64,000 bases of DNA from Heterodera schachtii (Eukaryota; Nematoda; Chromadorea; Rhabditida; Heteroderidae). The translations under genes were made by a program, and so were the position numbers. Within the stretch, counting starts at the first letter, position 1, and each line of letters opens with the position of its first letter. Location of the stretch: contig SIJG01000101.1 in assembly GCA_023374025.1 (NCBI GenBank), forward strand, positions 62,001-126,000, given 5' to 3'. Shown here one piece after another: positions 23,651-35,100 of the stretch. The notes beneath the pieces were generated by a model. The model made no database searches. It was not told where the DNA came from and worked only from the letters and a program-made list of their open reading frames with translations.

Positions 23651-26324
23651 CAACGTTAAAATATATATATATATATATTTATTAATCATAAAAGAGTCTG
23701 ATCTTCTAGCATAAGATTAAATGTCATTAGCTCAAAAATAAAGTTTTCACTAGTAAAATAAATAAAATTAAATTTTTACTATTTGGCATGTGAAACATTG
23801 GATGATACAAGACTTTCGGCGATAAAAGGGAAAAAATAAAGCATACAAAATAGAAAACATTTATTAAAAACTATAAAAAATATTTTTTTAAAATAAGCGT
23901 ATATAAATGAGATTCTTTTAATTCAAAAGTTAATTGATTCAATTTTTGAATATAACCATTATTTTCTTTGAGTTTAAACGAAAATATGAAAAAGAAATAT
24001 TAATTTATCATATTGAAAAAACTAAAAAAGGTTAAAAGCCAGTGAAATTAAAAATTAGAAAGCTATATTAATCGATAACAAAAGCTTTCTTTTTGATAAG
24101 TTTAAAACGCCAGAAGTTCGGCAAAATAATGATTTTTTTTTGCTGAAGATGCTCAGTATTTACTACATTGCCAAAAAGATAAAATCAACTTGAATAAACT
24201 ATATTGAAAATATTTATTATTTAATATTATAAGAAAAATATTAAAATTCAAATTCGTAAGACAACAATTAAATGACACGCCATTTACATAACGAATATGC
24301 TTCTTTCTATTGTGATGGAATATTATTAACGAAGATAATAATTTAAATATTTCCAAGAAAAAACACAAAGTGATAGGTGCCGCAACTAATGGTTGTAAAA
24401 GTAAACTTTTTATAATGATATGTAAATACAACAATAACCTGTAATTTTTTAAAAATAAAACAAAAACATTTTAATGAAATACTCTCTTTCTATGAAAGCA
24501 AAAATACATATGCAAAACAGTTAAATAATTTTTAAGTAAGTAAAAAATATATTATTGGTTTTTTAAATTGCACAAAAAGATTTCGACGCTCTCAAAACAC
24601 AAGTTTAATAATTTTCTTGAAAATTTAGAAAATTAGTCAAAAAAAAAATCCCAAATACCTAATTTAAATGAGCGATTTAAAATAATTTCGTACCATAAAA
24701 ATTACATAAAAAGTCAATTTACGTTTATTTATATCCAAATTTAACACTATAATTACACACAAAAAATAAAATAAAAGGTAGCGCAAAGCCAACATATACC
24801 GAATAATCGAGATAAACTTAATAATGCACAAATTAAGTAGAAAATATTCGCCAAATGGGTTGTCTAAAGGCTGTACTGTTCATGAAGCACACTAAATAAC
24901 AATGAGAGGAATATATATACCACCTTTAATTAAAAAGCATATTTGAAAATATTGTCAAAAAAACAGAAATATTTTTAAATTTTTGATTTTAATAAGAAAT
25001 TTTAAATTTATTATTTGCTTTAATACAAAGAGATTTTAATTTTCTTGAAATGCAATCAGCTAAATTCTCAATCAAAACTTCTATATTTGGGATTTTTTGT
25101 GTTTTTGTTTTCATAAATAATACAAAAATAAGAGAAAATATTGAAATTAATAAAATAATTATATTTTTTATATTAATAATGCAAAAGTCAAAATTGAAAT
25201 AAACAAAAATAAATATATAAATAATATTAGAGTATAAGGCTAAAAACCTGTATGTCATAATGCACAAGTGCCTTTTTGTTTAATAGTACTTAAAGAAATT
25301 ATTTCTTTTAAAATTATAAATTATATTAAGAAAAGTGGCAATGCTTAAAAATAAATTCAAAGTGCGGTAAACCTTGAAAGATTTTGTTCTACGATAAACA
25401 CTTTGGCATTTTAAAAATATTTCCTAATTGCACTTATTTTATAAATTTTTTAATTTTTTTTGAATTATGAATCGATTGTCAGAGATATTTTAAAAGAAAT
25501 TGATTGTTTTTATGATATTTTTTTATTGGATTGCCGTTATATTTGACGTTATTTTAAATTAAATTGCTCAAAACAAATGAAGTGAAAATAATCACAAATT
25601 AAAAATAACCAGATATTTTTCTATATTTATGAAGTCAAAAACACAAAAATTGAATAAAAAGTTTGTTTTTCGTTGTGATGGCTTGTAAACGGATTTATAT
25701 TTTCTAAAAAACACCAAATATGTAAATATATGTTTAAGATCTAAAAAAATAACGATAATTATAATTAAAATTTTTATATTCACGGCAAGTATTTTGATAA
25801 ATAAATTTTTTTTATAGTAAATACTTTGCGACTCGCGAATGCAAATAATATTTTTGTATAATTGTGAATAAAAAGAGAAATTAATAATTAAAATTGATTG
25901 ATTCTATTTATTGTAGTTTTTTCGGCTCTATTGCACTTAATGAGTCCGATCGATTTTTATGAGTCCATTCAGAGTTGAGTTTGTGAGTCCAAATATAATT
26001 TTTTATTAGTCCAATCGAATTTTTAGTCCAATTGAGTTTATGAGTTCAATCGGTTTTATGAGATTACAAGACGGTTTTCATTTAAAAGTCAATTTAACTT
26101 TTCGCTTCATTTTACAAACTAATGAAAAGTTAATATTAAATAATTTACTTTAATGTTTACCAGAAAGCAAATAAAAAATTTTTTAAAACCCCGACAGGGA
26201 CAAACAAGAAGAGGAAGTAAATCGATTTATATATAAAAACTTATTTTTTGTACAGAAATTTTCATTTTATTCAAATTTTTATTCATTGACGTTCTCGATA
26301 TTTTCGTAATATAAAAATTAAGAA
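23651..26324. other. AT-rich repeat mosaic
   Basis: No gene recognised. 25935-26066 carries degenerate short repeats of the type GAGTCCAATCGA/TTTATGAGT, which recur in inverse orientation at 15468-15520 inside the hAT element. Confidence 0.5.
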
Positions 26325-26770
26325 AACTTGATATCATTCGATAGCCCTAAATGTTTTCTATTAGCCTGCAAGATTTTAAAAAAAATTAGCGAAGTTTCAA
26401 AAAATTATAACCAAAAATGCCTGAAAACATGATTCCTTGAATACTTTTGGACAAAATTTTTGTTTTAACTTGACGTAATTTTTTGAATTATGTTTAGTTA
26501 ATAGAGAAAAACTCTTAGGGCTGTCGAATGATATCAATAATGCATAATTAGTTTGACTTAACAAAATTGTCAGTTTTTTGTTGAAAATTTTTATAACGCC
26601 CTTTTTGATAGTTTTTATATAATGACATAGCACCAAATGACCGTTTATTTCTCTTCCGCGCCTTTTATTTTGTCTTTCGAATGATGCCAAGATGCTCGGT
26701 TTGGTTAACAGCGAAAAAAGTAATAGTCCAAAAACTTAGGCTGGCACCGAAAGGACGGCTCAGAAACGGC
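26325..26770. repeat. Decayed relative of the foldback family at 53.5, 60.7 and 63.3 kb
   Basis: It contains TTGATATCATTCGATAGCCC (26329) and its opposing counterparts: GGGCTGTCGAATGATATCAA at 26518 and TTTCGAATGATGCCAAGATG at 26676 followed by GGTTTGGTTAACAGCGAAAA. It also shares the interior phrase CTATTAGCCTGCAA. The outer ends are not clearly paired, so this is an eroded or rearranged copy. Confidence 0.6.
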
Positions 26771-27473
26771 ACAGACTCTGGAAATAGAGATGATTATAGA
26801 CAGACAGAAAGAGAGTCCGAGAAATGAAACAGAACCGAGAAGAAAATAATAAATTAGGCTCCATTAAAAACGCCAAAAAGTTACGAAAGAAATGCAAAAA
26901 GTCCAGAAAAATTAACCAAAAGTGAAAAATGCCATTCTTTACATTTTATCGAATAGCATTTTATAAAAAGGAATAAATTTCATTTAAGCCATCAAAAATG
27001 CGAAAATATTTAAACGATTTTAAAATTCCAGTAAAATTTCCCAATAAATATGCACAGAAAGTTTTAAATAAAAATTTTAAATAAAATTCGTTATCACTGG
27101 ATGAAGTCGAACTATCTTAGCACCGGTACAACTGAGTCCCAGCAAAAAAGAAAATTGAATCTTTTGGGCTTATATTTTGACAATTTTACGCGATTTTAAC
27201 CAATTTGAAAACCCAGATTAAAGTTTTGCCGCACAGTCTTTTCATTGCTTTGTCATTTCTACCAATTATTAGAAATATATCAGAAAGTTATTGATCAAGA
27301 AAAAGCTTTAAAAGTAAATAAATGACTAAAATAATAGCATAAATAACAAAAACACAGTAACATTTTTTTGCAAAAAGAATTCCAAAATCAATTAACCTTG
27401 TGATGCCAGAATGAAGCGGAATGTGCGTGAAGTGGCATAAATAATATAATTTGAAAATCTCTAGAGGGAGTTA

Positions 27474-27547
27474 GTTCCCTTAGCTCAGTCGGTTGAAGCA
27501 TTCTTATTTTATGAAAAGACCATGGGAACAAATCCCACCAGGAGAGA
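27474..27547 (+). pseudogene. tRNA-like sequence, probably a decayed tRNA (Lys-type)
   Basis: TAGCTCAGTCGGTTGAAGCA (27481) fits the tRNA D arm and A box. At the right distance a TTTTA-type anticodon loop and GGGAACAAATCCC occur, the latter resembling a T arm (GGTTCAAATCC). The acceptor ends do not pair well and the B box is off consensus, so I call it a pseudogene. A UUU anticodon is inferred from the loop only. Confidence 0.4.
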
Positions 27548-27958
27548 CCTTTATGTTTTATATAATTTCTTATTTTATTTTAAGTTTTTCTCAAACGCTA
27601 CCCAGCTTTTTTAAGAAAATTTCTGCATTGTTGAACCGTTTAAGAAAACATTTATTTAAATTAAAATAGATTAAAATTCCTATTTTTATAAAAGCTCTAA
27701 ATATAGAAAATTATAACTTAACAATGGGGACGCTATGACGTAAAAAAGCAGTAAGAAATGCCATTGACGTTATATATATATATATATATAAATTGATTAT
27801 TAATAAAAAAATAATTGACGTAAAGGCAGAAGCAATCCTGATTATTTATTTTATTCTTTAATTATATTATTATTATAAAATTTCCTTTGGCTCCAAAATA
27901 GTAAAATATAAAAATTTATTGGTTCGTAATCACAAAAATAGACAGATATTGCAACCAA

Positions 27959-29173
27959 ATGAATATTTGCTCCTCAATTTCTGTGTTAATTGCCATTATT
28001 GGGCTTTGCTGTTTATTTAATGAAAGCATTTGCGGAGATGACAACGAGCATTATGAAGAACTAAGCGAATTATGTGACTTGCAAACATTTAATAACTACA
28101 ACCCTCTTGGTAATATACAACCCAACTTTTTAAAACTGGGATTTGGCATAATTCTGAAATATTCGAATTTTTATTTCTTACTAGTTTTCTTAACAAATTT
28201 ATATTAAAATCTTTAAACGGAATATTTTTTGAATAAGATTGTTTATATTGAGTAACAGTCAAAGAAATTTTCCGATGGAAACACTTTAGTTTTTTGAAAA
28301 ATTAGAACAAAAAATTCATTTGAAAGAAAGCAAAATAAAAAATTGGAGATAAAACGAGAAAATAATCGAAGAAATTGATACTCTATTGAGTATTTAAATA
28401 GAAGAATCTTAAAAATTAAAAATCCCAAGATTCAGGAATTTTTTGGCCCAGAATTAATGTTTTTGGACTCGAATCCCAAGTATTGATTTGAAAATTCAGT
28501 AATATTTCAAATAATTAAATAATCTAAGCTAAGATAAAATGATGAGAAAAAGCTTGAACAAAAAATACTATGAAAAAAATCTTCATAATTTTCTTTAGAG
28601 TTTTCAGAATATAGCAATTGGAACCCTGAGAATGAGATACTTTATGATCAACAGCCTCCTGCAATTGAACAATTAATCGGTATGATATGAAATACGAACT
28701 TTTGATTCTTGAAAAATTATACTTTATATAATTGCTCTGAGTTTTCAGATTATAGCAACTGGGAACCACCTGCTGTTCAACAATCATCAGGTCGATATAT
28801 TTTTTTAAGAATATTAATTATTAAACCCTGCCCAATTAAAGAATTGTATTTTATGAAAAAAGCTGAAATTGTAAATAAATAAGAACCTTATTTAGCAATA
28901 AAATAATTTGATTTGTATTCATATATTTAATTTCTAACAGTGAAATAATATAAATTATTACGGCTGTCAAAAATATGTACAAAACGTGGTCAAAATATGT
29001 ACATAAATATGTTTAAAAAATCCCGAAATATGTACAAAAAAAACCGAAAATAAGTACCGAATATGTAAATTAAATTTTTTTTAATTGTTATTTTTTAGAA
29101 AAAAAATACTCTAAAGAATGAAATAGGCACAAAATGCCATAAAAATGATATAAATAGGCATAAATCACCTTTA

Positions 29174-29210
<37 letters not shown>

Positions 29211-30264
29211 TTTTGGTTATTTTATTTTTTCATAAGAATTTTATAAATTTTCAAAAATTCTCAAAATATATAAAAAAATGAAAAGTCTGCCGAAAATTTT
29301 GGATTTTTTTTTGTAAGAAAAAGTCCAAAATATGTACCAAATATGTATAAAATCCCGAAATATGTAAAATATGTATAAAACTCCGAAACATATAAAAATA
29401 TGTAAATAAAAGTCCCGATTTTTGTTCGCAAATCCAAAAAAGAAAGTGTTTTTCCTACTATTTAGAGCATAGAGAAGCCAGGAAAAAAATATGTATTTAC
29501 ATAAAATTGACATCCCTATAAATTACACTTTAAGAAACTTTAATTTTATGGAAAGTTTACTACCATTTAATAATATTTAGGGCTTAATTGGGGCACGCAT
29601 CTTAAACAAGCAGCAGCACCTGAATCATCAAAAAGTAAGACTTTTTCACTGTGATTTCTTTTTGAATTTTACCATACTTTTGTCTTAAAGATGAAAAATC
29701 TAAGAAAAAACCGAAGAGTAATCAGTCATTAGAGAAAATTACGCAAGTCAATAATGCAAATGCTTGTTACGTTTGTAAGAAATTTTTTGAGAAAGAGCGT
29801 AAAGCAACGAAATTGAATATTAGTAAAAAGGTTAGTTGTTGGAATTGTCTTTTAAAACAGATGCAAAACCAGGGATTAAGCTACATTTTGAAAATTTAAT
29901 TATTTAATTTTGAGACGAATTTTGAACTTTTGATATTCCGAAAAATTTTAGTGTTTGGTCAATTTTTAATGTTCTACAATAAATTAGTTGACACCCAAAA
30001 AAAGAGACAAATTTTTTGATTTTGGATAAAAACACTTTCATTATCAATACAAATTAAACTGTAATAGCAAAATAAAAGGTATTAATGCTGTTGCCAGCAA
30101 TGCTTAATTCTCGAAATTTATTCAAGATTCAAACACCATCAGTCAAGTGTATAAAATGCGGGAACTTGTTTTGTAAGAAAATTGATTGCGCTCCATCATT
30201 TACAAAAAATGGTCACACCGCACATTGCTGTATGAAGTGCTGGAAGAATCCGACTAAAAATTGA
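27959..30264 (+). CDS. Secreted basic, cysteine-rich protein with repeated YSNW mini-exons (putative effector)
   Basis: There are six exons: 27959-28109, 28608-28679, 28749-28790, 29581-29634, 29691-29830 and 30127-30264. All junctions are GT-AG and the phases agree, giving 198 residues. Residues 1-26 form a signal peptide (hydrophobic VLIAIIGLCCLF). Exons 2 and 3 both open with (E/D)YSNW and exon 4 has LNWG. All three are symmetric phase-1 exons of 72, 42 and 54 bases. Exon 5 supplies a lysine-rich stretch (KSKKKPK, 109-115) and CYVC (132-135). Exon 6 supplies CIKC (161-164), C169, C174, H183, H186, C187, C188 and C191. CxxC pairs 25 residues apart suggest zinc binding. I do not recognise the family. 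Secretion plus a basic nuclear-signal-like patch is typical of plant-parasite effectors (inference). The last junction is the least certain: reading through 29831 gives CWNC and a stop at 29899. Confidence 0.72.
28959..29518. mobile_element. hAT-like MITE in intron 3 of the secreted-protein gene
   Basis: The ends TACGGCTGTCAAAAATATGTA (28959, first base T) and TACATAAAATTGACATCCCTA (to 29518) are imperfect inverted repeats. They are flanked by TAAATTAT (28951-28958) and TAAATTAC (29519-29526), an 8-bp duplication with one change. The interior is rich in AAATATGTA words and holds a 26-base A run near 29181. It is related in style to the 3.4-kb and 61.7-kb elements. It enlarges the intron but leaves both splice sites intact. 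Confidence 0.75.
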
Positions 30265-31848
30265 TTTTCAAATTCCTGGAGAATTGCTTGGAACATTTGC
30301 GTGTTCGTATCCAATTCACTAACTGTTGTTTTAGCTAAATTTACTAACCGGCAACAACAAAATAACATTCTGAAAATCTATTTTTATGCCAAAATTGGGG
30401 TCATTAGCTTGCTGACAGAAAAACTTGGTAAAAATAAAATTACCGGTTAGTTGCTGTTTTTTAAGAATTTCATATTCTCGGGATTATTAAATACCGACTA
30501 TGATTAATGTGGATTTTTGAAGTATAATTTTAATACATATTGCTGTTTTGAAAATTTATTAATAATGAGATGAAAAAATTGATGAATTTTTCTAATTTTT
30601 CCATAAAAACACATTGTTTTTTTTTTAGTTTTACACAATAATTTTAATGTTTGTCTCTATTGGGTCATATTTTTTATTTTTCAGGATTAAAAATCCTCGG
30701 TCTATTAATAATTAAATTGGTCAATTCAAAAAATTACTTACGTTCAAGCCAATATTTCTTTTCCATTCATTCACGTAATCCGCAAAATAAGCTTTTTAAA
30801 AAAAGGTTGGGGAAGAGAATTCAAATTAATCTAAATTTAATTAAAATTATTTCACCAAGATCCGTACTGATGTGGCCGCTCTCTTTTGTTAAAATTGCAC
30901 TTTTAGTTAAACGCCCTTTTTATGCCCTTTTTATGGTACAACGATTTCTAAGAATTTTATTAATTTTTTTAAAAATGTTAATTCGACTTTTTGTTCGAAT
31001 TCGGTCCGTGTTCGGAATTGGCCGAAATGGATACCAAATTCGTGGTCAATGAGCTCGAAAACGCAAGGAACTTGTTTTTATGACATAGAATTTTCATTAG
31101 CGCATTTTCCACTGACGCATTTTCCTGGCGCCTTTTGAAATGCTTCAAATACTGAAAATTAATTAAATAATCTAATAAATTCAAAAATTTCAAAGGCCAA
31201 ATCCTATTGCATCGCCTCCAACAAACAACAATGAGACGAGAGAAAGAAGGAATAAATAAAGAACGCATAATAAAATAATTATTAATACAAAATGTCCGAG
31301 GGTTTTTGCTTTATCCATTCACTTTATTCATGCCATACAAAAAGATAGATCAGTGTAACATCTAGTCTTTAACCTTTTCAACAAAAAAATGAGATTGAAC
31401 AATGATCATCTATAAGAAAGATACTTTGTCTGTGATCACAATAACCAATTCAGCAAATTTTTATTTTTAATAAAATATTTAATTCATATTAAAATTTTAT
31501 ATTCATAGAAACAATATAATCGATTAGGTTGACAACAGGCACTATGTATAAAAATGTTTAAGAAAATGTAAAGCTATAGAAAAATTACCCCAAAATATGA
31601 CTTTTCCGCTAATGTGCGAAATAATAGAGCGGAAAATGCGATGTCAATGAATTGAGGCGATTTTAACAATAAAATAGCATTAGGGCCGAATGCACTCCGG
31701 TCCCGACTTTTTGAAAATCAAATAACCGGAAAGTTTGGGTCAAATGTTCTTAAAGTTGGGGAAACGATAAAATAAACAAAATGTATAAAATCATCAAATA
31801 TTAACATTAATAAAACGCAATTATTTTTTCCGAAATTGGTTTTTTTCC
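30265..31848. other. Intergenic AT-rich sequence
   Basis: No gene I can defend. The 133-residue frame at 30651-31052 lacks recognisable features. 31088-31125 has GCGCATTTTCCACTGACGCA, a fragment of the foldback at 12977. 31690-31770 is a short GC-richer patch with CCGACTTTTT, also seen at 50220. Confidence 0.45.
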
Positions 31849-31960
31849 AGGAAAAAATATGCATATAATTGAATATCCTACTAATGAGCCAAAATTGAAT
31901 TCTGGCAGCAAAGAAAATGCTGCAGAAGAACTGTCCGCCTACCCAAACTTTTTGTTCGAC
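31849..31960 (+). other. Possible exon, plus strand
   Basis: A strong acceptor TTTTTTCCAG precedes an ATG at 31859 and a hydrophilic frame (MHIIEYPTNEPKLNSGSKEN..) that looks protein-like up to about 31960. It then turns hydrophobic in a way typical of antisense sequence. No donor or partner exon was identified. It could be part of a gene fragment. Confidence 0.25.
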
Positions 31961-32005
31961 CAGATCAGTATTAACATTATTTGTATTACATTAATTTTTG
32001 TTTAC

Positions 32006-32161
32006 CTTGATTCCACAAGTGACCTTAACCTTATTGACTCCACTTTGGCTCAAATCAATTTCCAAATATTCTTTTCCTGTCATTTGGCCCAACACTTCTG
32101 TTTTTGTCATTTCATCACATATGATAAGTGTGCCCCATTCATGCGATGATAGAAGTGATTT
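32006..32161 (-). other. Possible exon or gene relic, minus strand
   Basis: The minus-strand frame is open for 52 codons, includes GTLIICDEMTKTEVLGQMTG and VNKVKVTCGIK, and ends exactly at a good donor (AAG|GTAAAC at 32005). The composition is that of a folded soluble protein. The upstream side runs into in-frame stops without a visible acceptor, so the gene is broken or incomplete here. Family not recognised. Confidence 0.35.
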
Positions 32162-35100
32162 TTATCATGCTGTAGTTTTTTTGTGGAGTTTGAATATAGG
32201 AAGGCAGTCAATTTGGTTAAAAAATCGCACAAAATCTCAAATTAAAATATCAGTTAATTTTATGTCTTTCTCTTAGTTTTTTTAAATTTTTCTCTTTTTT
32301 TCTTAAGACCAGGCTTACAAATTTTAAAAAATGTTAACAAAAAAATGTTGGACTTTTCCCAAATTGTTGCTTTTATGCCTCAAAAATATGTAGCTAAGCG
32401 CAGTTTCCAAGTTTTTTTAATTTCAATAAATTTGAATATTCATTTTGGTCTTTACCAATTTAAATTTTGTTTATTTAAGTATTTTTCGGTCATTAAAAAT
32501 ATTTTTGGTTATTAAAATCTCCCGTATAGTTTTTGAAGTTGGTGAATATTTTAATTTAATATTTTATAAGTTTATCAATAATTATTTCCTGCACCTAATA
32601 GATTTTCAGAAACCCGTAGCACCCGATACCTGGACCTGGAGCAATTTCAATTTGAAAATTTGGACCAATTTTTTTTGCACAATGCAATATCTTGGTCAGA
32701 TTTTAGCCTAATTATTCAGGCCCGTCTAACCTTTAGTTTATACATAAACGAGCGAAAGTAAAGCAATGGGAAAAGGCAAAAAATCTAAAAAAATGAATTA
32801 TTGTGAATGAAGCAAGGCACAAATTAGCCTTTTTATGCACCCGTTTCGCCTGTTTATTGAATCTGACTGATCACGGGCATGTTAAACAGGAATTCACTAC
32901 AAAACACTAAAGACAAAAAAAGCTAAAAATCATGCAATCTGAAAGCATAGAAATCCTAAAAAAAATTATTAATCTATTTAAGAATTTAAGAAATTTTCGA
33001 ATAGCTTAAATATATTATAACAGGGATTTTATTTTTATCTATTTTGAACTTCATTAAATTTTTGCGATTTTAAAGACTAAGAAATTTTGACTAGAAACAA
33101 AAATTATTTATTTTTTTTAATTTTTTGTCTCAAAATACAAAACACGAAACACAAAACTCTCTATTCTCTTCTCTCTCAATGATCACTCATGTGAACGAAT
33201 AATATTATTGAATATTTTGCAAATGTGAAAAGAAGGAAAATTTGGAAAAATTAATAAATATGAAAACGAAAACCAAAAATTTTTTAATACGTATTTTATA
33301 AAAATTATAAAGACAATTGGAAATTATTCATTAGAAAAAAAGATTAAATATAATATTTTTTAATCCTTTTTTAACTGGAAATTGCTTTGATTTAAAGCTG
33401 TTAAAATTTTGTTTAGATAAATACCACTTTATGTTGAATTATCATATTTTATCAAAAGATAATAAATTGATTTTTTCATATCATAAAAGAGAATTATAGA
33501 TATAACATAGAACTTAACATACAAAAGAAAAAGTTTAATGAAATAAGTCAAAAAAGAAATAGTAATGGAACTAGTACAAATTGAAATAAAAGGTAAATGT
33601 TTTTTGTTATGGTTAAATAAAATTCATAAAATAAATTTGGGACAAAGCTATGGATTGCATTTCACTGTGATAAAAATCCTTAATATATATATATATATAT
33701 TATATTTGAAATAAAACCCAAAAAAAAATGTGCGAAAAACCGCAAAAAATACAAAATATATGCTAAAAGCTGGAAGAAAAATGTCAAGTAATTTCAAAGT
33801 TAGACTATTTTTCCCCAAAAACACTTAGATATTGAGTTTTAATTATCCTGCAAATAAATCAACAAGAAAAGAGAATTTCAATTTTATAAATTATTTTTAT
33901 CAATTTGCAATAAATAAGGTTTATAATATTTTTTTTAATTATTTATAAATAATTTTATCTCCATCAGAAATTTTTGGTGGGCCTGCTAACAACACTTTCA
34001 ATTTTTTAAAGCTTGCGTTTATTTAAAAAAATTATTTTAACAGGAAAATTAGTTTTTTGTCCAAATCCCTTTTAAAATTAACCAAGTTTTTGAAATTTTA
34101 AAGAATAAGGAATTTTGAGCTACAAAATATAAAATATGCAATATTTTGCAAATGTGAAAATAAAGAAAATTGGGAAAAATTAAAAATATGAAAACGTAAA
34201 ATCCAAACTTTTTTATTTAATAAAAATATTAAGAATATTTGGAATTTTAACTATTTAAAAAGAAGCATATACAGAAAAAAGAATTTTTTAATTTTTTTTC
34301 ATGAAAATGTTTTTTTCAAAAATCGATTTAGGCTGTTAAAAGTTTTGTCTAAAACACCAATTTAGGTTCATATTATCAGTATTTTGTCAAAAACTGAAAG
34401 GTTAGAATTTTTTAATCTCTTTAAAAAAGATTCGTGAAGAATTTGGTTAAAAAATGGAAGAAATTTTATTTTAATTTTGGATAATGTCTGCTTTTCCAAC
34501 CTTTCGACATTTATAAATAAATTAAAATTAAGGATTATTGAAAAGAATAAAAATAAGTTTTTTTTTAAAAAAGGGGTTATCCGATAAAGCTGTCACGCAC
34601 GGTCAGTAACGCCTAGACCGATATTACAGCATTAATAAGCAAGGTTAAGTTAAAGTTAAAGTATTAACCCAAAGTTGGCTAAATTATTTTAATTAACAAA
34701 AACGGAACAAAAGAAAATCTAAGAAAGTTTATTAAAAATTTTAAATTATAATAAGTTGAATGCTGGCTAAAAAAATCAAATTTAAATGAAGGAATTTGAA
34801 TATTAATAAAATGTTTTTTTATAAAACCGAAAATTATTAAATTAATTGTTAAAAGATTAAATTTTAGTAAATAATTAAAAAAACATTTATCAAATGAGAA
34901 AATTACTAATGAATTATATAAATAATTTTTCAACACTCAAAATTAATTAAATATTTAATATACATTATAAAAAATGTAGAAATATTTTTTAATATAAAAA
35001 AATAAACACATTTGTATTTTACAAAATCATGACTGATAAAAATGATTTGAACCTTTCCTATAACAGTTTTTCGTAAACAAGGAAGGAGAATTGATAAATT

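Noticed and set aside
30651..31052. 133-residue plus-strand frame
   Set aside because: The composition is that of translated AT-rich DNA, with no domain or splice support. It overlaps a fragment of a foldback repeat.
32591..32711. Open stretch after a TTTTCAG acceptor with YLDLEQFQFE-like translation
   Set aside because: It has no upstream exon and shares CCTGGACCTGGA words with a MITE, so it is more likely repeat-derived.
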